Shown: in pieces, positions 7,376 through 12,953 of the stretch
How positions within the stretch are numbered: the first letter of the stretch is position 1
Layout: every line of letters starts with the position of its first letter
Source: Verrucomicrobiota bacterium
GTDB lineage: Bacteria > Verrucomicrobiota > Verrucomicrobiia > Verrucomicrobiales > DEV007
NCBI GenBank assembly: GCA_013152075.1
Contig: JAADHD010000227.1
Coordinates: forward strand, 6,378-19,330
Direction of reading: 5' to 3'
DNA: 12,953 bases
Translations under genes and position numbers: made by a program
The notes under the pieces: model-generated
Told to the model about the DNA's origin: nothing
The model's input: the letters and a program-made list of their open reading frames with translations, nothing else
Database searches by the model: none

Positions 7376-7981
7376 TCAAATACCTGCTTTATCAACCGCC
7401 AGCTTCTTCGCCTGCGCTCGACTCTCCTCAGAAAGCTTCGCCAAAGGATAACGATAACTTTTCCCATTCGCCAATAACAACATCACCGAATCCCCCGCCA
7501 GTCGCACAAAACGAGCCTTGATAATTTTCCCTTCAAGATTTTTCCAATCAAGCGTCTGCTGACTCATCGCCGTCTTACCCAGCTCACCCTTTCCTTCCTT
7601 CTTCTCCGCTCCACTTTTTTTAAACGGAGCTCCCTCAACAATCCATTTTTCAATCAGAGCTATTTCCTTCGAAGGCACCGCCACCCCCTTCCTCGGCATG
7701 AAGTCATCATCACCCTCTCCCATTTTAAGCACTCCCAGAAAATGGCTTTCTTTCGGATTACCCGGTCGAATCAAACTGAACTTCGCCCGCTGGTAATCTC
7801 TCATGTCCTCTAGGTCATCGAGCGCAAGATTACCCTTCACCTTGTTCTCCTTCTCACTGTGGCATTGAAAACAATGCTCCTTCATGATCGGCAAAATATC
7901 ACTCTCATAATCAAGCGCCCGAGCAGAAAGCACAGTCACTGCCAATATGACCATCACTATTGTCCCGTTCATTCTATTCAT
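7376..7981 (-). CDS. Periplasmic cytochrome c (planctomycete type) with C-terminal SHD1-like domain
   Basis: This is a 201-residue secreted protein. Residues 1-22 form a signal peptide (core MVILAVTVLSARA). The cytochrome part (about 24-118) starts DILPIMKEHCFQCH, with heme-binding C37-F-Q-C40-H41 and a likely distal ligand Met95 in DDFMPRKG. This is the arrangement of the 'planctomycete cytochrome C' family (PF07635-like). A charged Lys/Glu/Gly linker (121-140) leads to about 145-195, where W-KNLEGKIIKARFVRL, LLLANGKSYRYPLAKLS and the following helix resemble SHD1 domains, a small beta-barrel frequent in PVC secreted proteins. Heme would be attached in the periplasm; the redox partner is unknown. 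ATG 7981 was chosen from three in-frame ATGs (7993, 7981, 7972), all giving a plausible signal peptide. It is the first gene of the cytochrome-sulfatase-hemW series. Confidence 0.85.
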   Translation of the reverse strand: MNRMNGTIVMVILAVTVLSARALDYESDILPIMKEHCFQCHSEKENKVKGNLALDDLEDMRDYQRAKFSLIRPGNPKESHFLGVLKMGEGDDDFMPRKGVAVPSKEIALIEKWIVEGAPFKKSGAEKKEGKGELGKTAMSQQTLDWKNLEGKIIKARFVRLAGDSVMLLLANGKSYRYPLAKLSEESRAQAKKLAVDKAGI

Positions 7982-8140
7982 ATGCCCATTCATTGTGCCG
8001 CTATCAAAGTCGCTACTTTTCTATATTTTACCATTTATTACGTTAACATAAAAAATGTTTGCACTAGCGGGGCGTCGCTGTATCAGTATCATCTCCCTAT
8101 CGGAATAATCAATTCAACAAAAACCCACACAACAAACACC
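7982..8140. promoter_or_regulatory. Divergent intergenic region with promoters for the cytochrome and Gfo/Idh/MocA genes
   Basis: These 159 bases lie between two divergent genes and must carry both promoters unless either is read from elsewhere. The centre (8015-8058) is very AT-rich. On the - strand an extended -10 element, TGG followed by TAAAAT (8033-8025), would start RNA about 37 bases before the cytochrome ATG. On the + strand TTGCAC (8059-8064) and TATCAG (8081-8086), 16 bases apart, form only a weak pair. A GTTAAC palindrome lies at 8042-8047. No operator or riboswitch was recognised. The + strand leader just before ATG 8141 is A/C-rich with no Shine-Dalgarno. Confidence 0.4.
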
Positions 8141-9517
8141 ATGAGCGAACACCTCCCTCAATCCCAAAACGCAAATCCCCACAATCGGCGCGATTTCATC
8201 AAAACTTCCGCTGGAGCAGCCGTGGCCGCTGGGGCCCTTTCCTCTGCTACCATTGTCCGGGGTGCCGGCATCCCTGCTGACAAAAAAATCAAAATCGGAT
8301 TCATCGGTACCGGTGGACGTGGCACAGGCGCTGCTGCTCAGGCTTTGACCGCTGACGACAACATGGAGTTGCACGCAGTAGCCGATGTTTTTCAGGAACA
8401 AATCGACAAGTCCCTCGCGGTTTTGGGCAAAGACAAAAAATTTACTGATAAAGTTCAAGTGCCAAAAGAACGCCAGTTTGTCGGTATAGACGCCTATCAA
8501 CGCGTGATTGATTCCGGAGTTGATCTGGTTATTCTCACCACCTCGCCGGGTTTCCGTCCTCAGCATTTAAAAGCAGCGGTGGAGGCGGGTAAACATATCT
8601 TCACAGAAAAACCCATGGCGGTTGATGCCGCTGGCGTGAAAAGTTGCTTGGAATCCGTAGCACTTTCCAAAACAAAACCGATCGCCGTGGTGGCCGGTTT
8701 CTGCTGGCGTTACCATCCCGCACGCCGTGCGGCATACGCACAAGTTCTTGAAGAAGGCCTTATCGGTGACATCACTGCCGTTTACGCGACTTATTATTCA
8801 GGCTGGTCAAAACCGCACGTCGACCCAAGCGAACGTCGCTCCGGCGAAAGCGACATCGAGTGGCAGATCCGTAACTGGTACAACTATTCATGGCTCGGAG
8901 GAGGAGGATTGGTCGAACAGGCGATTCACAGCGTCGACAAAATCGGCTGGGTGATGGGAGACCAGAATCCGATCTCTTGTCGTTCGGTAGGCGGCCTTCA
9001 GGTCAAGCAACTTGGAGGTAATATTTTTGATCACATCCACGCCTCTTTTGAATACCCCAACAACGTCTGGTGTCACCTTGGACAAAGGAAAACACCCGGC
9101 TGTTTTGGAGAAAATGCCGACTACGTGGTTGGCACCAAGGGCAAACTAATCATCGGCAAAGGGAAAGATCCCTACATCGAAGACCACAGCGGTAAAATCA
9201 TCTGGAAGTGGCGTAAACCGCGCAAGAACGCCGGTGAGCAGAACATGTATCAGGTCGAACATAACGAACTGTTCGCATCTATTCGCTCGGGCAACTTCAT
9301 CAACGACGGCGACCGCATGATCCACTCCACCATGATGGGAGTCATGGCTCGGATCTCTGCAACATCAGGACAAAGTGTCACCTGGGATCAAGCCTTGAAT
9401 TCAGGCGAAGACCTCGGCCCCGACGAACCAGGCTGGAATGAAAGCTTCAAACCCGGCCCGGTGGCAATGCCAGGAACAGTGAAAGGCAAGCTGGGGTACA
9501 ACTACAAAGAAGCCTAA
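8141..9517 (+). CDS. Tat-exported Gfo/Idh/MocA family oxidoreductase
   Basis: This is a 458-residue NAD(P)-type sugar oxidoreductase. The N-terminus carries a twin-arginine signal, N-R16-R17-D-F-I-K, followed by an Ala/Gly-rich core to about residue 42, so it is expected to be folded with cofactor and exported. The Rossmann nucleotide-binding loop is GFIGTGGRGTG (53-63). EKP (156-158) is the family's catalytic-region lysine motif. WLGGGGLVEQAIHSVD (251-266) is the C-terminal domain motif with the conserved His263. Members oxidise or epimerise sugars, sugar acids or inositols, and some exported ones use a retained NAD. The substrate is not evident. ATG 8141 was chosen because it places the twin arginines at a usual distance; the frame is open back to 7859 but that part is not protein-like and overlaps the opposite gene. 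It stands alone, divergent from the cytochrome gene and ended by the hairpin terminator. Confidence 0.92.
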   Translation: MSEHLPQSQNANPHNRRDFIKTSAGAAVAAGALSSATIVRGAGIPADKKIKIGFIGTGGRGTGAAAQALTADDNMELHAVADVFQEQIDKSLAVLGKDKKFTDKVQVPKERQFVGIDAYQRVIDSGVDLVILTTSPGFRPQHLKAAVEAGKHIFTEKPMAVDAAGVKSCLESVALSKTKPIAVVAGFCWRYHPARRAAYAQVLEEGLIGDITAVYATYYSGWSKPHVDPSERRSGESDIEWQIRNWYNYSWLGGGGLVEQAIHSVDKIGWVMGDQNPISCRSVGGLQVKQLGGNIFDHIHASFEYPNNVWCHLGQRKTPGCFGENADYVVGTKGKLIIGKGKDPYIEDHSGKIIWKWRKPRKNAGEQNMYQVEHNELFASIRSGNFINDGDRMIHSTMMGVMARISATSGQSVTWDQALNSGEDLGPDEPGWNESFKPGPVAMPGTVKGKLGYNYKEA

Positions 9518-9548
9518 AGGCAGAAGTTCCTCTCTGGATTATCATATC

Positions 9549-9561
9549 GCCGGTTGCCGGC
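9549..9561. other. Short GC hairpin before the terminator
   Basis: GCCGG, a three-base loop TTG, and CCGGC form a perfect 5-bp stem two bases before the A-tract of the terminator. It may strengthen pausing or be fortuitous; alone it lacks a T-run. Confidence 0.35.
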
Positions 9562-9562
9562 T

Positions 9563-9597
9563 AAAAAAAGCCGCCCTCGAAAGAGTGCGGCTTTTTT
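9563..9597. terminator. Bidirectional intrinsic terminator with GAAA tetraloop
   Basis: GCCGC (9570-9574) pairs with GCGGC (9587-9591). Inside it CTC (9576-9578) and GAG (9583-9585) close a GAAA loop, with one C/T mismatch between the two stems. The outer A7 (9563-9569) and T6 (9592-9597) tracts give U-runs on both strands. It can therefore end the Gfo/Idh/MocA transcript (+) and the argJ transcript (-), which converge here. Confidence 0.88.
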
Positions 9598-9737
9598 GTG
9601 AGAACTTGTATGAAATTTTAAAAGAATTCGAGGAAACCTATCAGCATCAAAGGCAATGACTCCTCTCTGATACGCGTCCACCTTGGCCGCCTTAGTCCCG
9701 CATAGCGCGGGACGTAGGAGATTAGTGGCTCTCCTCT
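9598..9737. other. Structured non-coding stretch after argJ, possible dispersed repeat
   Basis: No gene is called between the terminator and the argJ stop. Immediately 3' of argJ lie two tandem perfect hairpins: AGGAGA (9716-9721) with TCTCCT (9730-9735), loop of 8, and GTCCCGC (9695-9701) with GCGGGAC (9707-9713), loop of 5. Neither is followed by a T-run in the argJ direction. The remaining 90 bases are unstructured to the eye. A - strand frame with TTG 9741 (75 codons) crosses the whole stretch and both hairpins; it is not called as a gene. Confidence 0.45.
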
Positions 9738-10976
9738 TCAACCCTGCGGCGCAGCATACTCGCGACGATTATAATCAACATACTCCGGAGAGAAATCCGT
9801 AGTGAAAACGTGATAATCCGCCCGCCCTTGATTCAATTCAATGCCAATGGTGAAGTTTCGCTTCGACACCACATTCTCCAACTGCTTGAAGGAAATGCCA
9901 TTCTGATGCGCGATTCCATGCTTAGTGGCACACAAGCCGTCGAAATAGATATCAACCAGCTCTGGCTTGATCTTAGCACCCGAATAACCCACTGCGTGAA
10001 TAATCCGCCCCCAATTCGGATCGTTGCCGTTCCACGAACACTTCACCAAGGCTGAATTCGCCACTGCTCGGGCAACCTTCTCCGCATCCAGCTGCGATGC
10101 CGCCCCGTTGACTCGGACTTCCACTAGTTTTGTCACACGCTCCCCATCTGACACGATTTTTTTCGCCATCTTCAGCATCAACGAGTTCAGAGCGTCACGA
10201 AATTGACGGCTTCCAGGCCCTCTGGCCGTGATCCTACGGTTTTCCGCCCGACAGTTCGCCATCACCACTACCGTGTCATTGGTGCTCATGTCACCATCGA
10301 TGGTGATCCGATTAAAAGACAAATCCGCCGCCTCCCGAGTCGCACGCTGCAGTTCAGTTTTTGAAATGCAGGCATCGGTGGTGATGAAACACAACATCGT
10401 TGCCATATTCGGATTGATCATTCCCGCTCCTTTGGCAATCGCTCCAAGGCGCACGGTTTTGCCCTCAATATTAATCTCGACCGCTGCAGATTTCGGCACC
10501 GTATCACTGGTCATGATCGCTTCAGCAGCCTGACGACAGTCCTTGGTTTTTTTCAACAGGGGCAATTCCGGAATACGTGCAAGAATACGATCAATCGGCA
10601 AAGGCACACCAATGATACCTGTCGAACCAACCAGAACCTGACGCCTGCGAATACCGAGTGCTTTCGCTGTCACGTCTGCCATCTGCCTAGCATGTTCCAT
10701 TCCTGCCGGACCAGTGCAGGCGTTAGCGTTACCGCTGTTAACAATGATCGCCTGCGGATCATCAGCGCGCAGATAATTTGCAGACAATTGAACCGGCGCT
10801 GCTTTCACCCGGTTTTGAGTAAAGACTGCCGTAGCGATTGCAGGAGTGCGTGACCAGATTAATGCCAGGTCCAACTTAGACGACGACGGATCCTTAATGC
10901 CGCAGCTAATCGCTGAGGCACGAAATCCTGTAGGGGCGCACACGCCACCTGATCTACTGACAATTTTTGTTTCCAT
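9738..10976 (-). CDS. argJ: Bifunctional ornithine acetyltransferase / N-acetylglutamate synthase ArgJ
   Basis: This 412-residue enzyme moves the acetyl group from N-acetylornithine to glutamate, recycling acetyl in arginine synthesis, and may also make N-acetylglutamate from acetyl-CoA. Family motifs are NSGNANACTG (80-89), STGIIG (118-123) and KGAGMINPNMATML (182-195). Autocleavage is expected between Ala192 and Thr193, leaving Thr193 as the N-terminal nucleophile of the beta chain. TIDGDMSTNDT and NDPNWGRI are further conserved segments. Length is normal and no key residue is missing. ATG 10976 has only a weak AGAAG upstream. It follows argC by 61 bases on the same strand, as expected for an argCJ operon. 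Presence of ArgJ implies the cyclic acetyl pathway; whether it is mono- or bifunctional cannot be read by eye. Confidence 0.96.
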   Translation of the reverse strand: METKIVSRSGGVCAPTGFRASAISCGIKDPSSSKLDLALIWSRTPAIATAVFTQNRVKAAPVQLSANYLRADDPQAIIVNSGNANACTGPAGMEHARQMADVTAKALGIRRRQVLVGSTGIIGVPLPIDRILARIPELPLLKKTKDCRQAAEAIMTSDTVPKSAAVEINIEGKTVRLGAIAKGAGMINPNMATMLCFITTDACISKTELQRATREAADLSFNRITIDGDMSTNDTVVVMANCRAENRRITARGPGSRQFRDALNSLMLKMAKKIVSDGERVTKLVEVRVNGAASQLDAEKVARAVANSALVKCSWNGNDPNWGRIIHAVGYSGAKIKPELVDIYFDGLCATKHGIAHQNGISFKQLENVVSKRNFTIGIELNQGRADYHVFTTDFSPEYVDYNRREYAAPQG

Positions 10977-11037
10977 GGGAGAGCTTCTTTTAACTCACTC
11001 CATGGAACCTACGCAAGTGGTATTCATTCGAAATGCA

Positions 11038-12087
11038 CTAAAAATGCATCAAACTTGCATTTTCCGGCAAGTCGAACATCAAATTGAAACTTTGAATCGC
11101 CTGACTCGACGCTCCCTTGCCTAAGTTGTCTTCAGCACTCATTAGAATCAAACGGCCTGTTCTTTCATCCACCACCCAGCCAATATCGATAAAATTAGTG
11201 CCGCTGACATTCTTGGTATCCGGAAATCCACCTTCGCCACGCAACCTGACAAAAACTGAATCACCGTAAGCCGCCTGCAAAAATTCACCCACCTTCTCAG
11301 CATTAACCGCGTCAATAAGATTGGAAAAAATCGTAGTGTAAATACCCGCGGTGATCGGCATCAGATGCGGCACAAAAGAAATTTTCACAGTCGTATCAGC
11401 AGCATGACTCAACTCTTGTTCAACCTCACTGAGATGACGATGTTTGGGTGCTCCGTAAGCTCGAACGCTTTCGTTAATTTCTGCAAACAACAAAGAAGTG
11501 TCCGCCTTCTTACCCGCACCACTCGCCCCGCTCATGCTCGCCACTGAAATCGAATCAGCTGCAATCAACTTTTCCCTCAACAAGGGAATCAGCGGCAACA
11601 GAATACTGGTAGGATAACATCCCGGTGAGGCCACCAATCGCGCGTCACAAATTTTCTCTCCATAAACTTCCGGCAAACCGTAAACTGCCTCCTTCATCAA
11701 AACAGGAGAAGGGTGCTCCTTGCCGTAATATTCCTGATATACCGCGACATCCTCGAGACGAAAATCAGCACTCAAATCAATGACTCTCAGTCCCTTGTCC
11801 ACCAGACCTTCCGCAAACTCCACCGCCACCCCATGTGGCAAAGCCAGAAAGGCACATTCCGCCCCGGACGCTGCTATCCCGTCGATCGACGGGGCAACAA
11901 AGCTCAAGTCATCCCCGCCACCTCCACAAAAACGCGGGAAAACCTCAGTCAATTTCTGACCCGCACTCTGTCGCGAAGTCACGCATACCAAATCAACATT
12001 ATCATGCATCAATAGCAGGCGCAGCAGTTCCTGCCCGGAATAGCCGCTCGCCCCCACAATTGCCACCTTGATCTTCTTCTCACTCAT
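11038..12087 (-). CDS. argC: N-acetyl-gamma-glutamyl-phosphate reductase ArgC
   Basis: This 349-residue cytoplasmic enzyme reduces N-acetylglutamyl phosphate to the semialdehyde with NADPH in arginine synthesis. The dinucleotide loop is GASGYSG (12-18). Cys157 in SPGCYPTS is the thioester-forming nucleophile, and HRHLSEVEQEL (216-226) carries conserved substrate-site residues. IDLSADFR (103-110) and MSGASGAGKK (185-194) are typical. Length is within the family range. ATG 12087 was preferred because the family usually starts just before the KVAIVGASG segment; an in-frame GTG at 12096 would add three residues (GTG GGG GTG) and cannot be excluded. A G-rich stretch sits directly before the ATG but is too close to be a good Shine-Dalgarno. 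It is preceded on its strand by tRNA-Pro and followed by argJ. Confidence 0.96.
   Translation of the reverse strand: MSEKKIKVAIVGASGYSGQELLRLLLMHDNVDLVCVTSRQSAGQKLTEVFPRFCGGGGDDLSFVAPSIDGIAASGAECAFLALPHGVAVEFAEGLVDKGLRVIDLSADFRLEDVAVYQEYYGKEHPSPVLMKEAVYGLPEVYGEKICDARLVASPGCYPTSILLPLIPLLREKLIAADSISVASMSGASGAGKKADTSLLFAEINESVRAYGAPKHRHLSEVEQELSHAADTTVKISFVPHLMPITAGIYTTIFSNLIDAVNAEKVGEFLQAAYGDSVFVRLRGEGGFPDTKNVSGTNFIDIGWVVDERTGRLILMSAEDNLGKGASSQAIQSFNLMFDLPENASLMHF
11041..11063 (-). other. AT-rich hairpin at the 3' end of argC
   Basis: AAAATGCA (11041-11048) and TGCATTTT (11056-11063) form a perfect 8-bp stem with a 7-base loop, inside the last argC codons and ending at its TAG. On the - strand it runs into five T residues, so it has weak terminator or attenuator geometry between argC and argJ. 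A third TGCATTT copy follows in the spacer at 11037-11031. The spacer 10977-11037 shows no clear promoter. Confidence 0.35.
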
Positions 12088-12107
12088 CACCCCCACTTTC
12101 GGACAAA

Positions 12108-12142
12108 AATTCCTAATTCCTAATTCTTAATTCCAAATTGAA
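12108..12142. repeat. Heptanucleotide tandem repeat between tRNA-Pro and argC
   Basis: Five consecutive 7-base units start with AATT: AATTCCT, AATTCCT, AATTCTT, AATTCCA, AATTGAA. The first two are identical and the others decay by one to three bases. On the - strand the units read AGGAATT, giving repeated A/T-rich and AGGA segments 21-55 bases before the argC ATG and directly after the tRNA 3' end. Confidence 0.7.
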
Positions 12143-12145
12143 ACT

Positions 12146-12222
12146 TGGTCGGGCTGACAGGATTTGAACCTGCGACCTCTTCACCCCCAGTGAAGCGCGC
12201 TACCAAGCTGCGCTACAGCCCG
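12146..12222 (-). tRNA. tRNA-Pro (anticodon GGG)
   Basis: The - strand folds into a full cloverleaf: acceptor CGGGCTG/CAGCCCG, D arm GCGC-AGCTTGGTA-GCGC, anticodon arm CTTCA-CTGGGGG-TGAAG with anticodon GGG at loop positions 34-36, 5-base variable loop, and T arm GCAGG-TTCAAAT-CCTGT. The discriminator is A and the 3' CCA is encoded (12148-12146). The C1-G72 pair and GGG anticodon fit bacterial proline tRNA. It lies between folD and argC on the same strand, with about 58 bases to the argC start, and may be cotranscribed with argC. Confidence 0.97.
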
Positions 12223-12318
12223 AAAATTTGTGCGAACTCGATTTACCTCATCCGCGAACGATTCCATTTTCTCACGCTTATCGCGAAGCGCAAGTGAATA
12301 TCAATAATCCTCCCTGCT

Positions 12319-12953
12319 TCACCCAACTTCTATCATCCGGCAAGCGCGAATCGTATTCGACATCAACATCGCAATTGTCATCACGCCAACTCCCCCAGGC
12401 ACCGGAGTAATCGCTGCGCACTTGGGCTCTACCGCATCAAAATCCACATCCCCCACCAGACGATACCCCCTTTTTGCGGAAGCGTCCTCCACTCGGTTGA
12501 TTCCCACATCAATCACCACCGCCCCTTCTTTGACAAAATCAGCCGTGACAAAACCCGGACGACCAATGGCCGCCACCAGAATATCCGCTTCGCTCGCCAC
12601 CTGCGCGAGGTTCTCCGTCCGTGAATGAGCAATCGTCACTGTCGCATTGCCGCCCTCGCCTTTCTGCAACAGCAAAAGCCCCAGGGATTTCCCTACCAGT
12701 AAACTACGCCCGATGATGACCACGTTTTTCCCACTGATCCCCATTCCAGTTTCGATCAACATGCGCTGACATCCCAAAGGGGTGCAGGGAGCGAATCCTG
12801 TCGGGTCATCCATCGCCAGCTTACCAATATTAATCGGGTGCAAACCATCCACGTCTTTTTCCGGGGCAATTTTTAAAATCACCTCGTCCTCCCGAAGATG
12901 TCCAGGCAAGGGCAATTGAACCAGTATGCCGTGAATCGACTTGTCTGCATTCA
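12319..12953 (-). CDS. folD: Methylenetetrahydrofolate dehydrogenase/cyclohydrolase FolD, 5' part outside window
   Basis: The frame runs off the right edge, leaving 210 C-terminal codons of a protein usually near 285. It interconverts methylene-, methenyl- and formyl-tetrahydrofolate with NADP in one-carbon metabolism. The visible part begins in the FolD signature IHGILVQLPLPGH (the leading codons lie at the window end). Then come DVDGLHPINIGKL, PCTPLG, the NADP-loop segment GRSLLVGKS, TIAHSRT, VIDVGINR, GDVDF and TPVPGGVGVMTIAMLMSNT. Two positions differ from the usual signatures: Ser in place of Pro after VGK, and Val in place of Pro in PGGVGPMT. The catalytic YxxxK is upstream of the window. 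It is followed on the same strand after 96 bases by tRNA-Pro; that gap holds no gene. Confidence 0.95.
   Translation of the reverse strand, partial: NADKSIHGILVQLPLPGHLREDEVILKIAPEKDVDGLHPINIGKLAMDDPTGFAPCTPLGCQRMLIETGMGISGKNVVIIGRSLLVGKSLGLLLLQKGEGGNATVTIAHSRTENLAQVASEADILVAAIGRPGFVTADFVKEGAVVIDVGINRVEDASAKRGYRLVGDVDFDAVEPKCAAITPVPGGVGVMTIAMLMSNTIRACRMIEVG

Noticed and set aside
5851..7467. Longer sulfatase start at 7467 (538 residues).
   Set aside because: The extra 50 residues are mostly basic and overlap the cytochrome/SHD1 gene in another frame; ATG 7317 gives a clean signal peptide.
7859..8140. Longer N-terminus for the Gfo/Idh/MocA gene.
   Set aside because: It would bury the twin-arginine signal about 110 residues in, overlap the opposite gene and run through the AT-rich promoter region.
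9514..9741. 75-codon - strand gene starting TTG at the argJ stop.
   Set aside because: TTG start, both hairpins and the terminator lie inside it, and no family was recognised; kept only as a finding.
12223..12318. Possible small RNA or gene between folD and tRNA-Pro.
   Set aside because: Only 96 bases, with no strong hairpin, T-run or credible short frame visible.

Overview
The window looks like ordinary chromosome from the PVC group, most likely a verrucomicrobial (Opitutae-like) or possibly planctomycetal bacterium. The main pointers are a secreted type I sulfatase, a Tat-exported Gfo/Idh/MocA oxidoreductase, a small periplasmic cytochrome c of the planctomycete type joined to an SHD1-like domain, and the near absence of Shine-Dalgarno sequences. 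This assignment is inference from gene content; no phylogenetic marker was tested. No phage, IS element or CRISPR array was seen.

Left block (+ strand, 44-4716): four genes in one direction. They are a ferritin-like (E...ExxH)2 diiron-type protein, a two-helix DUF3311-like membrane protein, an SSS-family sodium:solute symporter that overlaps the previous gene by one base, and an oversized enolase-superfamily enzyme. Together they read as an import-and-catabolise operon for an unidentified, probably acidic, substrate.

Middle block (- strand, 4718-7981): read right to left, a secreted cytochrome c/SHD1 protein, a secreted sulfatase, and the radical-SAM heme chaperone HemW, whose GTG start overlaps the sulfatase stop by 4 bases. 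HemW and the enolase gene converge with one base between their stop codons. A divergent, AT-rich intergenic region (7982-8140) separates this block from a + strand Tat-dependent Gfo/Idh/MocA gene (8141-9517).

Right block (- strand, 9738-12953): a 5'-truncated folD, tRNA-Pro(GGG) with an encoded CCA, argC and argJ. This is housekeeping (one-carbon and arginine biosynthesis). A bidirectional hairpin terminator at 9563-9597 separates it from the Gfo/Idh/MocA gene. The 3' region of argJ holds two further tandem hairpins that could belong to a dispersed repeat.

The sulfatase, symporter, enolase-family enzyme and Gfo/Idh/MocA oxidoreductase could together process a sulfated carbohydrate, with outer enzymes releasing a sugar (acid) that is imported and dehydrated or oxidised. 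No glycoside hydrolase, lyase or regulator is present to fix the substrate. I found no convincing wholly new system. The least explained items are the diiron-type protein heading the symporter operon, the cytochrome-SHD1 fusion, the enlarged enolase-family enzyme and the argJ 3' element.
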